From: Deltaproteobacteria bacterium
GTDB taxonomy: Bacteria; Desulfobacterota; Desulfobacteria; Desulfobacterales; JAUVGT01
Direction of reading: 5' to 3'
DNA: 27,948 bases
Assembly (NCBI GenBank): GCA_030593645.1
Contig: JAUVGT010000005.1
Span: 1 to 27,948, forward strand
The notes beneath the pieces are model-generated. The model worked only from the letters and a program-made list of their open reading frames with translations. It was not told the origin of the DNA and did not search any database. This document shows, piece after piece, positions 16,669 through 24,827 of the stretch. How positions within the stretch are numbered: position 1 is the first letter of the stretch; every line of letters starts with the position of its first letter. The translations under genes were made by a program, and so were the position numbers.

Positions 16669-18198
16669 ATGACTTTCAGCCTTGAGGATTTTCATCGCCG
16701 CCACAGGAGTCTGGTTATTCGGGATTGGGTAGACAGGCTCAAGACTGAAGTGGGCGAGCAGTATGCTCAACGATCACGGGCAGAACTCATGGACACGGTT
16801 AGCGGCGCGTTTGATGCGAATTACCACGTGCTGGTGCGCCAGGAATATAGTCATATTAACCGGTTCATCGACAAAATTACCAGGATGCGTCTTGAAACCG
16901 GGTTTTTACTTTCCGATGTTCAAAAAGCTTTTGAACTCTACAGGATCATCATTATTCCGATTCTCGCAAACGAGACAACCACTGAAGAATTTAAAGACAG
17001 TATCACCCGGATTAACAGCCTGCTTGCTTATACAATGCACCGGTTCAGTGATCATTTCCAGGACATGCATGAAGAAAAAATTCTTGAGCATAACAAAAAA
17101 CTTGAAGAAGACGTAAGAGAAAGAACTGCCGATTTGAGGGAATCGGAAATGAAGTACAAGATCCTGGTCGAAGAGATTACCGATGGGTATTTTGTGGTTC
17201 AGAACGAAAAGATCGTTTTCGCAAACAAGGCTTTTTGCACGATGCATGGATACAAAATGGACAAGGTGCTTGACAGCAGGTTTTATAAATTTATTGATCC
17301 ATGTAACCGGGAAAAAGTCATGAAAATATATAATAGAAGCTATGTCGGGAGAAGAAAACCGAAAAGTTTTGAGTATCTCAGAAAGCACAGAGACGGCCGC
17401 AGCTTCCCCACTGAAATTTTGGCAAAAAATACAATGTATGAAAACAAGCTGTCAAGTATTGGAATATGCAGGGATATTACGGAAAGAAAAAAAATGGAAA
17501 ACAGGGTCCGTGAGGCGGAAAAAATGGCCTATATCGGTCAGATTACAACCTCTCTTTCCCATGAAATTCGAAACCCGTTGTCCGCTGTTAAGATGAATCT
17601 TCAGATACTGAATAAAAATGAAAACCTTAAAGGAAACGATCAGAGAAGAATAGATATTTCGGTCCGAGAAGTGATTCGGCTGGAACGGATATTAAAGGAA
17701 ATTCTTGATTTTGCCAAGCCGATTCAAATCAAGTTTGGAGATTTTCAGATCAACCGGATTATTATCTCATGCCTGGAACTGCTGGAGATGAAATTCAAGG
17801 AAAAAGGCTTATCCATCGTTCTTCTGCTTGACAGTCAGATGCCTGATATCAGCTCCGATTCGGAAAAATTGGGTCAAACTTTTATCAACCTGCTTTTGAA
17901 CGCGATTGAAGCCTCATATCATAACAGGATTATAACAGTAGAAAGTAAATATCAACCCAATGGGGGAAACCCGGTTGCTGAAGTTATTATTAATGATGAA
18001 GGGCACGGTGTGAAGGACGTATATATTGAAGAAATCTTTAAACCATTTTTTACCACAAAAACAAAAGGGACCGGTCTGGGGCTTACAAATGTCAGAAGGA
18101 TTATAGAGGCCCACAACGGGTGGATCGAAGTAAAAAGCAGGACATCCGGCGGAGCTTCGTTTAAGATCAGTCTTCCTGCGGGGAAGAACCATGGCTGA
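16669..18198 (+). CDS. NtrB-position sensor histidine kinase with extra N-terminal domain
   Basis: This 509-residue cytosolic sensor kinase is paired with the response regulator that follows. Residues about 8-130 form a helical domain resembling RsbRD-type N-terminal domains. Next come a coiled-coil stretch (about 135-160), a PAS domain (about 165-285, ending with ICRDITERKK), a HisKA domain with phospho-acceptor His298 in SHEIRNP, and a HATPase domain with LLLNAIEA, NDEGHGV and TGLGLTNV. There are no membrane segments. Classic NtrB is about 350 residues with only PAS-HisKA-HATPase, so the position after glnA suggests NtrB while the architecture is larger. Whether it senses PII is unproven. 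It has an AAGGTGG site before the ATG and overlaps the regulator by eight bases. Confidence 0.85.
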   Translation: MTFSLEDFHRRHRSLVIRDWVDRLKTEVGEQYAQRSRAELMDTVSGAFDANYHVLVRQEYSHINRFIDKITRMRLETGFLLSDVQKAFELYRIIIIPILANETTTEEFKDSITRINSLLAYTMHRFSDHFQDMHEEKILEHNKKLEEDVRERTADLRESEMKYKILVEEITDGYFVVQNEKIVFANKAFCTMHGYKMDKVLDSRFYKFIDPCNREKVMKIYNRSYVGRRKPKSFEYLRKHRDGRSFPTEILAKNTMYENKLSSIGICRDITERKKMENRVREAEKMAYIGQITTSLSHEIRNPLSAVKMNLQILNKNENLKGNDQRRIDISVREVIRLERILKEILDFAKPIQIKFGDFQINRIIISCLELLEMKFKEKGLSIVLLLDSQMPDISSDSEKLGQTFINLLLNAIEASYHNRIITVESKYQPNGGNPVAEVIINDEGHGVKDVYIEEIFKPFFTTKTKGTGLGLTNVRRIIEAHNGWIEVKSRTSGGASFKISLPAGKNHG

Positions 18199-19534
18199 CA
18201 TTTTAATCGTGGATGATGAGCCGTCAATCCTGGAATCCCTTGAAATGTTTTTGACTGAAAAGGGACATTCTGTTTATAAGGCGGTAACCGGGAAGGGCGG
18301 GTTTGAACTTTTTATAGAGTACAAACCCCGTGTTGTAATACTTGATATTCGCTTACCGGATTCAGATGGTCTTGATTTGTTGAAAAAAATCCAGAAAATT
18401 GAAAACAAAACAAAAGTGATCATGATGACCGCGTTTCAGGATATGGAAACAACCATAGAAGCCATGAAAAGGGGCGCTTATGATTATATTCATAAACCGC
18501 TGGATATCGACCAGGTAGAAAAAGCGGTTAACGGGGCGATTCACATCCTGGAGGTTGACCAGGAAACACCTTTGCTGAAAGAAGTTAAAAACCCTTTGAA
18601 CACGGGTGTGATTATCGGCAAAAGCGACAAGATGAGGGAGATATTTAAAACGATCGGCCTTTTATGTCAGAATCGCGCCACAGTCCTGATCCAGGGGGAA
18701 ACCGGTACAGGTAAAGAACTGATCGCAAGGGTGATTCACAGGAACAGCCTTTTTGACCGGGAGCCGTTCATTACGCTTGATTGTTCGGCTGTGGTAGAAA
18801 CCCTTCTTGAGAGCGAACTGTTCGGACATGAAAAAGGGGCGTTTACCGGGGCCGGGCATACCAAACAGGGACGGATTGAGCTCGCGGGCGGAGGGACGCT
18901 CTTCCTGGATGAAATCGGAGAACTGCCCTTCAGTCTCCAGGGTAAATTTCTCGGTTTTCTGCAAAGAAGGGAATACATGCGTGTGGGCGGTCAGAAAATA
19001 TTGCAGTCAAACTGCAGGATAATGGCCGCGACTCATCGAGATCTTACTTCTCTCGTACAGAAAGGTCAGTTCAGGGAGGACCTTTATTTCAGGTTAAGGG
19101 TGGTAAATGTTCGTGTGCCGCCATTAAGGGAGAAGCTTGAGGATCTTTCAGATCTGACGCATCATTTTTTAAAAAAGATCAATCATGACCTGGATACTTC
19201 GGTATCAAAACTGCAGCATGGGGTGATCGAGCGTTTAAAGGTACATCCATGGAACGGAAATGTAAGGGAGCTTGAAAACATTCTGGTTGAAGCGGTTGTT
19301 CGGGCGAACGGACCGGTTATTATGCTTGAAGACATCGACAGGATATTAACCTCCAGTCATTCATTACCGGAAATTGAATACACCCGGCTATCGCTTCAAA
19401 ATGTGGAAAAAGAGCACATTAAAAAAGCTCTTGCCCGGGTAGACTGGAATCGGACCCGGGCAGCGAAGACGCTGGGGATTTCACTGCCGACATTAAGGAA
19501 AAAGATAAAAAAATATAATATCACGCCATCGTAA
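18191..19534 (+). CDS. ntrC: NtrC-family sigma-54 response regulator
   Basis: This 447-residue activator has a receiver domain with phospho-acceptor Asp52 (VVILDIRLPDSDG) and acidic pocket Asp8/Asp9. Its AAA+ domain has Walker A GETGTGKE near 170 and the sigma-54-contacting GAFTGA at 216-221. A Fis-type helix-turn-helix (about 405-445) ends in LRKKIKKYNI. All parts needed to drive sigma-54 promoters are intact. Its position directly after glnA and the kinase supports an NtrC role, though AtoC/ZraR-like relatives share this architecture. Two sigma-54 promoters in the window (12078 and 19693) are its obvious candidate targets. Confidence 0.9.
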   Translation: MADILIVDDEPSILESLEMFLTEKGHSVYKAVTGKGGFELFIEYKPRVVILDIRLPDSDGLDLLKKIQKIENKTKVIMMTAFQDMETTIEAMKRGAYDYIHKPLDIDQVEKAVNGAIHILEVDQETPLLKEVKNPLNTGVIIGKSDKMREIFKTIGLLCQNRATVLIQGETGTGKELIARVIHRNSLFDREPFITLDCSAVVETLLESELFGHEKGAFTGAGHTKQGRIELAGGGTLFLDEIGELPFSLQGKFLGFLQRREYMRVGGQKILQSNCRIMAATHRDLTSLVQKGQFREDLYFRLRVVNVRVPPLREKLEDLSDLTHHFLKKINHDLDTSVSKLQHGVIERLKVHPWNGNVRELENILVEAVVRANGPVIMLEDIDRILTSSHSLPEIEYTRLSLQNVEKEHIKKALARVDWNRTRAAKTLGISLPTLRKKIKKYNITPS

Positions 19535-19545
19535 CACATCCCGCA

Positions 19546-19584
19546 GTGAAAGAAACTTTCACCCGCCTGAAAATTTCTTTCAGG
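19546..19584 (+). terminator. Two tandem hairpins after ntrC
   Basis: GTGAAAG/CTTTCAC pairs perfectly around a three-base loop (19546-19562), followed by CCTGAAA/TTTCAGG around five bases (19566-19584). No T-run follows, so this is not a standard intrinsic terminator. It may end or protect the gln-ntr transcript. Confidence 0.4.
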
Positions 19585-19621
19585 TAGTCATCAAACCTTA
19601 ACTGCCCCAGACCGATACACA

Positions 19622-19677
19622 GAGTAACAATACTCCATAGATATCAGACATTTAGCTTGTACTTTCGACCGCCGGTC
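19622..19677. promoter_or_regulatory. Dyads upstream of the second sigma-54 promoter
   Basis: GAGTA-N4-TACTC (19622-19635) and GACCG-C-CGGTC (19667-19677) are perfect short dyads about 20-70 bases upstream of the -24 box. Either could be an activator site. Neither matches the enteric NtrC consensus, so the role is a guess. Confidence 0.25.
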
Positions 19678-19692
19678 ACACACTCATCCATC

Positions 19693-19708
19693 TGGCATGG
19701 GCATTGCA
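19693..19708 (+). promoter_or_regulatory. Sigma-54 promoter of the HTH-transporter operon
   Basis: TGGCATGGGCATTGCA is close to the consensus TGGCACG-N4-TTGCA, with correct GG-N10-GC spacing. Transcription would start near 19719, inside three tandem 8-bp units (ATGGTATG, ATGGTGTG, ATGGTGTG at 19710-19733). About 90 bases of leader precede the small gene at 19811. Confidence 0.8.
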
Positions 19709-19810
19709 GATGGTATGATGGTGTGATGGTGTGGGCGAAATGGGAAATGAAAAGATAGAGTGCCTTGTATCTAAAACGAGTCATTAAAATTAAAGCTGGT
19801 GAGCAGAATA

Positions 19811-19969
19811 ATGATTATGACTGTGAAAGAAGTGGAAAGGAAGCATTTATCTACGATTTTGGAAAAGACCGGATGGGATCTTGAAAAAACCGAATGTATT
19901 TTAAAAATTCCTGTTTCACAGGTAAAACGGAAAATAAAAGAGCATGGCCTTAAAAAGCCTGGTGCATAG
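19811..19969 (+). CDS. Free-standing Fis-type HTH mini-protein
   Basis: This 52-residue open frame begins MIMTVKEVERKHLSTILEKT and ends with KRKIKEHGLKKPGA. It aligns without gaps to the C-terminal DNA-binding end of the NtrC-type protein just upstream. Shared positions include VE, H, L, W (in GWD versus DWN), L-x-I and KIK, about 10 identities over 40. It lacks receiver and AAA+ domains, so it could bind DNA but not activate sigma-54. It lies between a sigma-54 promoter and the transporter genes, ending 40 bases before the binding-protein start. It may be an autoregulator or competitor of NtrC, or a leftover of an activator gene. The ribosome binding site is modest (GGTGAG upstream). Confidence 0.7.
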   Translation: MIMTVKEVERKHLSTILEKTGWDLEKTECILKIPVSQVKRKIKEHGLKKPGA

Positions 19970-20009
19970 AAGTGGCTTTAAAACCTGTAAACCTTTAAAG
20001 GAGAGAGAT

Positions 20010-21281
20010 ATGAAAACCAGGAATTATGCAGTTTTAGCGATTTTTTTGGCAGTGGTACTTGTGATTTTATCCGGAAGCAGTGCTCTGGCCAAGAAACCGA
20101 TTATCATCGGCTGTCCGCTGTCAACAGCCTATTTATATGGTTGGGGCGCGGAAAGAGGAATTAAACTGGCTGTGGAAGAGATTAACGCAACGGGCGGGGT
20201 TGACGTGGGAGGAGAAAAACGTCTTTTTAAAGTCGAAGTCATTGATACCCGCGACCTGGAACCTGGGGTTCCGGTCAGTGACGCCCTGATGGCTGTGAAA
20301 AAGTTGATCTTAAGTAAAAAAGCCGACTTTATCATGGGCGGTCCTGTTCGTTCCGAAGCCGCGCTGGCTGCCATGCCTCTTTTATCAAAACACAAAAAAA
20401 TATCGATTGTGACAACCGGTGTACTGACTCCAAAGTATCATGCCATGGTTAAAAAGAATTATGATAAATTTAAATACTGCTTTAGAATCCATGGAGAAGC
20501 TGTACAACTGGTTGGAGAAATTATGGCCAATTTTACTGAGCTGAAACAAAAACACGGCCTGAACAAGGTGTTTATTATCGCCCAGGACGTGTCCCATGCC
20601 CGGGGCGGCGCAGGTTTTATCGGGAAAGTAGCCGCTCAAAAGGGCTGGGAGGTTATCGGCACTGAAATTTACCCCACAGGTACCACGGATTTTTCAATGG
20701 GACTTTTAAAAGCCAAGAGAGCCGGCGCGGAAATTATCAATATATGGATGGATATGCCGGAGAGCGCTATCCTTTTGAAACAATGGTATAATATGAAGAT
20801 ACCCGCTCTTCCGTTCGGTTCTACTTTGGCAGCCGCGGAGCAGCCCGGATTTTGGAAGGCCACTCACGGAAAGGGAGAGTATACTCTCTGCAATGTGGTG
20901 AACGCGGGGAACGCTCCTTCCAACGCAACGCCATGGACAATGAAATTTTACAATGCTTACACAAAGAGATGGGGTGTTGAACCTGAAGGTCTCGGAAGTT
21001 CAAGCAGCTATATGGCACCGTATGTGTTAAAAGAAGCCATCGAAAGAGCGGGCAGCATTGACCCGGATAAGGTAATTATCGAACTGGAAAAAACCGATAT
21101 TATGGGTGTTTACGGAAGGCTTCGCTTCAACCCCAAAAGCCACCAGGTTATTCCCGGCAAAACTCCCGAAGAAGGGGCGGTCGGCACTATTCTGCAGTGG
21201 CAGGACGGCAAGAGGGTCGTGGTTTATCCGAAGAGTATCGCGACAGGTTCGATCAAACTGCCCCCGTGGATGAAAAAATAG
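20010..21281 (+). CDS. ABC transporter periplasmic binding protein, Liv type
   Basis: This is a 423-residue type I periplasmic binding protein for a branched-chain-amino-acid-like (HAAT) importer. A signal peptide is clear: positive MKTRN, then a hydrophobic stretch, then SSALA just before KKPIIIG. The mature protein starts with the usual beta strand and AAVEEIN-like segment (GIKLAVEEINATGG). I chose the ATG at 20010 since AAGGAGAGAG precedes it and the signal peptide then starts properly. A longer frame from 19944 would overlap the small HTH gene. The ligand is unknown: this family carries amino acids, urea, amides and also aromatic or other carboxylates. The ligase downstream favours a carboxylate, and the sigma-54 promoter a nitrogen link. 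Confidence 0.9.
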   Translation: MKTRNYAVLAIFLAVVLVILSGSSALAKKPIIIGCPLSTAYLYGWGAERGIKLAVEEINATGGVDVGGEKRLFKVEVIDTRDLEPGVPVSDALMAVKKLILSKKADFIMGGPVRSEAALAAMPLLSKHKKISIVTTGVLTPKYHAMVKKNYDKFKYCFRIHGEAVQLVGEIMANFTELKQKHGLNKVFIIAQDVSHARGGAGFIGKVAAQKGWEVIGTEIYPTGTTDFSMGLLKAKRAGAEIINIWMDMPESAILLKQWYNMKIPALPFGSTLAAAEQPGFWKATHGKGEYTLCNVVNAGNAPSNATPWTMKFYNAYTKRWGVEPEGLGSSSSYMAPYVLKEAIERAGSIDPDKVIIELEKTDIMGVYGRLRFNPKSHQVIPGKTPEEGAVGTILQWQDGKRVVVYPKSIATGSIKLPPWMKK

Positions 21282-21292
21282 GATGAGTAGCA

Positions 21293-21348
21293 GGGGCCGC
21301 GGGGTTTTTAAAAAATCATAAGCCCTCAATCGTATTCCCCGCGGTCCC
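21293..21348 (+). other. Long-range GC-rich hairpin between binding protein and permease
   Basis: GGGGCCGCGGGG (21293-21304) pairs with CCCCGCGGTCCC (21337-21348), 12 bp with one G-U pair, enclosing 32 bases. No T-run follows. Such structures after binding-protein genes often protect or partly end the transcript so that the binding protein is made in excess; that role is inferred here. Confidence 0.5.
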
Positions 21349-21417
21349 ATCACCTTTAGAATATGTTTTGAAGCGGGTTCAAAACGTTTAACCCCATTAC
21401 TGTAACCGGAATTTACA

Positions 21418-22284
21418 ATGGATATATTGATTTACGGAACCATAAACAGCGTTGTACTCGCATTGTACGCGCTTGGTTTTGCCCTGGTATATGGAATCAG
21501 CAGGCTTCCCAATTTTGCCCACGGCGCTCTATATGTTCTGAGCGGATTTATCACGTGGAGTCTTTTGAATATACTGGGGCTTCCATACCTGCCTGCTATT
21601 ATTCTGACCATGATCATTACGGCTGTCATCGGTGCCCTGATTTACCAGTTTGTGCTGATCCGGATACGCGGGATGGAAATTTCCGAGATCATTGCGTCTT
21701 ATGCCATCGGGCTTGCCATTATTGAAAGCCTTCGTTATTTCGGATTCAGGGGAATGACCTATACCCTTCCCGCATTTGTTGAAGGGAGTATCGATATTGG
21801 CGATATACCGGTCGATTATCACAGGCTCATAATCGTCGGCATCGGATTGGTCGTGGTACTGTTATTATGGCTGTTTACACATTATACAAAGATCGGTCTC
21901 GCGTTAAGGGGGATGGCACAGGATGAGCGCGCCGCCCTGATGCTGGGGATCGATTCGGATATGATGGCGATCGTGGCCATGGCGTTCGGTTCCATGCTGG
22001 CTGCTCTGGCCGCTATATTACTTCTACCTTTGGGAAATATTGTTGTGGAATCCGGGTATAATGTCCTGATCCTTGCCATTGCAGTCTGTATTGTGGGTGG
22101 TCTTGGAAGCTGGGTGGGGTCAATATTCGCGGCATTCCTGATCGGTTTCGCGCAGATACTCACTGCGGTTTACCTGGGCTCTCATTACCAGATGGTCGTG
22201 GCTCTTTTGGCAATTATTATCACGCTTATTGTCAAGCCGTCCGGCCTGTTCGGTCAACAGAAAGAACTGGAAGAAAGGGTTTAA
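21418..22284 (+). CDS. livH: ABC transporter permease, LivH type
   Basis: This 288-residue inner-membrane permease belongs to the branched-chain amino acid (HAAT) importer family. It has about eight hydrophobic segments. Family landmarks include the N-terminal YGISRLPNFAHGALYVLSG and the cytoplasmic coupling loop GLALRGMAQDERAALMLGID, which contacts the ATPase. It would pair with the LivM-type protein that follows. The symbol indicates family, not proven substrate. The gap of 136 bases after the binding protein contains the GC-rich hairpin; all following genes are tightly packed. Confidence 0.9.
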   Translation: MDILIYGTINSVVLALYALGFALVYGISRLPNFAHGALYVLSGFITWSLLNILGLPYLPAIILTMIITAVIGALIYQFVLIRIRGMEISEIIASYAIGLAIIESLRYFGFRGMTYTLPAFVEGSIDIGDIPVDYHRLIIVGIGLVVVLLLWLFTHYTKIGLALRGMAQDERAALMLGIDSDMMAIVAMAFGSMLAALAAILLLPLGNIVVESGYNVLILAIAVCIVGGLGSWVGSIFAAFLIGFAQILTAVYLGSHYQMVVALLAIIITLIVKPSGLFGQQKELEERV

Positions 22285-22291
22285 TCCGGCT

Positions 22292-23299
22292 ATGGAAAAA
22301 CGTCGTAAAGAAAGAATCGATCGGGGAATAATGGTTCGCAGCGACAGCATATACGCGCTGATGTCATGGCGTGAACTGGCCTATCTGGCCGCGCCGAGAA
22401 TGCTCCTGATTATTGGGATGCTTCTGCTTCCGCTGGTACCGGAAAGCTGGAACTGGCAGGGTACAGTCACTTTGGTGTGTGTGTACGCCATGCTCGCGAT
22501 CAGCTTTGATTTCCTGGCTCATTATATTGGACTGGTTTCCCTGGGGGGGGCGTTTTTTGTGGGTGTAGGCGGGTATCTTGCCGGTATTTTGAATACAACC
22601 TACGGTATTCCGCCCCTTTATACCATACCGGTCGCTGCCCTGGGAGGCGGAGTGATATGCACGCTGCTTTTACTCCCCTGTTTGGCCTTAAGAGGGGTCT
22701 ACTTTGCTATTGTCACGCTGATGTATCCATTACTTTTAGTCCGCCTGATAGAGGCCCTTGATATATTAGGGGGTACGGACGGGCTGCTCGGTATCGATGG
22801 CTTTTCAAATCCCTGGGTTGAGCAGTACCTGGTGATTATCATGGTTCTTTTGTTTCTGTTCGGAATCCGGCGGATGGTCAATATGGATATCGGGCTTGTT
22901 TTCCGCGGTGTAAAAGATAATGATCAGGCCGTCCGGGCATCCGGTATAAATATATTTTATTACAAGGGGTTGGCTATCTTTATCGCGTCATCACTCGGGT
23001 GCCTGGCCGGTGCCTGTATCATTTATATTTTTATGTGGGCAGGCATTTCACTCTTTGTTCTCGATTATTCAATCCTTCCGATTGCCGCAACCGTAATCGG
23101 CGGTGCCGGAACACTGGTCGGCCCGGTGCTGGGGTGTTTAATACTCATTCCCATATCTGAACTGCTTCGGGATTTCGGGACCCTGAGGATCGTTTTTTAC
23201 TCCCTTATCCTTGTGGGTTTTATTGTGTTTAAGAGCGAAGGAATCATGGTTTGGGCACAGAGAAAGTATCATCAGATTGAAAGGTGGACAAAGATATGA
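22292..23299 (+). CDS. livM: ABC transporter permease, LivM type
   Basis: This 335-residue second permease subunit has many hydrophobic segments. It carries the LivM-type motifs SFDFLAHYIGLVSLGGAFFV near the N-terminus and the coupling loop FRGVKDNDQAVRASGINIF. The start at 22292 is chosen because it lies just after the livH stop. An earlier frame from 22229 would overlap livH by 56 bases with no better ribosome binding site. It has an unusually long charged N-terminal stretch (MEKRRKERIDRG) before the first membrane span. The stop overlaps the next ATPase start in ATGA. Confidence 0.88.
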   Translation: MEKRRKERIDRGIMVRSDSIYALMSWRELAYLAAPRMLLIIGMLLLPLVPESWNWQGTVTLVCVYAMLAISFDFLAHYIGLVSLGGAFFVGVGGYLAGILNTTYGIPPLYTIPVAALGGGVICTLLLLPCLALRGVYFAIVTLMYPLLLVRLIEALDILGGTDGLLGIDGFSNPWVEQYLVIIMVLLFLFGIRRMVNMDIGLVFRGVKDNDQAVRASGINIFYYKGLAIFIASSLGCLAGACIIYIFMWAGISLFVLDYSILPIAATVIGGAGTLVGPVLGCLILIPISELLRDFGTLRIVFYSLILVGFIVFKSEGIMVWAQRKYHQIERWTKI

Positions 23300-24084
23300 A
23301 CAGGCAGGCTATTCTTGAGGTCAGCGGTATCACAAAAAAATTCGGTGGTATCACGGCACTAAACAATGTGAGTTTCAGTATCCACACGGGTGAAATACTG
23401 GGTATCATCGGGCCGAACGGTTCAGGCAAAACCACTATTGTCAACTGTATTACCGGTTTTATTAAAATGACTTCAGGCAAAATTTATTTCAAGGGGAAAA
23501 ATATTACAGGAAAACCCGCCCACAAAATCGCGGACATGGGTGTGACCCGAACTTTCCAGATTATGAGGCCTTATTACAGCTTGCCGGCATACAAGAATGT
23601 GGTGATACCCTTGTTTTCACCACGGGCAAAACGTACAGGCGGGTGGAGAGGCGGTGGTAAGCTGGGAGACCGTAACACAGTGGGAATAGATATCCTGGAA
23701 GAAATCGGTTTTGAAAGAGACTCATTTGTGCCTTATAAGATGGCATCGACTTTGCCGACCGGTTATCTTAAGCGTCTTGAGCTTGCCAGGTGCCTTGCGT
23801 TGAAGCCGGAGATTATTATCTGCGATGAGGTTTTTTCAGGGCTAAGCATGAGTGAGATCGCAAGCATGGTCCCACTGATCGAAAGGCTGCAGATGGACGG
23901 TATCACAGTGATTATGATTGAACACCGGTTAAGGGAACTTTTTAGAGTAGCCAACCGGATTATGGTCATGAATTTCGGAGAAAAAATCGCTGAAGGAACG
24001 GCTGATGAGGTCATGGCGGATAAAACAGTCAAGGAAGCTTATTTTGGGTCCAAAGAAGTTGAGGAGGTCATGGATTATGCTTGA
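23296..24084 (+). CDS. livG: ABC transporter ATPase, LivG type
   Basis: This 262-residue ATPase energises the importer. Walker A is GPNGSGKTT near residue 39. The signature region is LPTGYLKRLELARC instead of the usual LSxGxxRRLE. Walker B is IIICDEVFSGLS, with Cys before the Asp-Glu where most relatives have Leu and Val where most have Pro. The catalytic Glu and a switch His (IEHRL) are kept, so it should be active. The ATG at 23296 overlaps the livM stop and has AGGTGG eight bases before it. A GTG 12 bases earlier is less likely. Confidence 0.9.
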   Translation: MNRQAILEVSGITKKFGGITALNNVSFSIHTGEILGIIGPNGSGKTTIVNCITGFIKMTSGKIYFKGKNITGKPAHKIADMGVTRTFQIMRPYYSLPAYKNVVIPLFSPRAKRTGGWRGGGKLGDRNTVGIDILEEIGFERDSFVPYKMASTLPTGYLKRLELARCLALKPEIIICDEVFSGLSMSEIASMVPLIERLQMDGITVIMIEHRLRELFRVANRIMVMNFGEKIAEGTADEVMADKTVKEAYFGSKEVEEVMDYA

Positions 24085-24823
24085 GGCGACCGGTCTGATG
24101 GTCTTTTACGAAAACATGCTTGCGTTGAACAACATCAGCATTAAATGTGAAAAGAACCAGATTGTTGGTGTGTTCGGGGCCAACAGCGCGGGGAAGTCAA
24201 CACTGATGTATACTCTTTCAGGGATCATGCAGGACATCAGGAAAAAGGAAAAAATGGCCGGGGGTGAACGGATAACGATTCACGGAGATATTTTTTTTAA
24301 CGGTAAAAGTATTACCGATACCAGGCCGAGCAGGATAGCCCGAATGGGAGTTATCCTTTGCCCTGAGCGGCGCAGGATATTTAAGGAAAGCACAGTGCTT
24401 GAAAATCTCAAGATCGGCGGATACCTGGCTTCCAGGTCCCAGGCAAAAGAGACTATGGAGTATGTTTTTAAAATTTTTCCGGCGCTTAAAGAACTAAAAA
24501 AAAGAACCGGCGGTTTCTTAAGCGGCGGGGAGCAGCAGATGCTTGCCATCGGTCGTGCCCTCATGGCCCAGCCAAAAATATTACTTCTTGATGAACCGCT
24601 TTTAGGTTTGAGCCCCCTGATGCAGCTAACCCTGGTAAAGGCTACAAAGGAAATCAGGGACGATATGGGATTAACGATTATTGTCACCGAACAGTATGCC
24701 AGACCCGTGATACCTATTGTCGATTATGCTTTTATCCTGGAAAACGGGGCTGCCGTGCTTGAAGGCACACGGGAAGAGCTTATGAACAACCCGGATGTCC
24801 GTGCCGCATATTTTGGAGTGTAA
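24077..24823 (+). CDS. livF: ABC transporter ATPase, LivF type
   Basis: This 248-residue second ATPase has Walker A GANSAGKST, the canonical signature LSGGEQQMLAIGRAL and Walker B ILLLDEPLLGLSP. The usual LivF segment CPERRRIFKESTVLENL is present. The switch residue region reads VTEQYARPV, in line with LivF proteins. The start overlaps the end of livG by eight bases and has AGGAGG nine bases upstream. An insertion around residues 55-70 (IRKKEKMAGGERI) is longer than in typical LivF. It pairs with the LivG-type subunit as a heterodimer. Confidence 0.9.
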   Translation: MLEATGLMVFYENMLALNNISIKCEKNQIVGVFGANSAGKSTLMYTLSGIMQDIRKKEKMAGGERITIHGDIFFNGKSITDTRPSRIARMGVILCPERRRIFKESTVLENLKIGGYLASRSQAKETMEYVFKIFPALKELKKRTGGFLSGGEQQMLAIGRALMAQPKILLLDEPLLGLSPLMQLTLVKATKEIRDDMGLTIIVTEQYARPVIPIVDYAFILENGAAVLEGTREELMNNPDVRAAYFGV

Positions 24824-24827
24824 GAGA

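Noticed and set aside
19944..20009. 22-residue N-terminal extension of the binding protein
   Set aside because: It overlaps the small HTH gene and would bury the signal peptide; the ATG at 20010 has a strong ribosome binding site.
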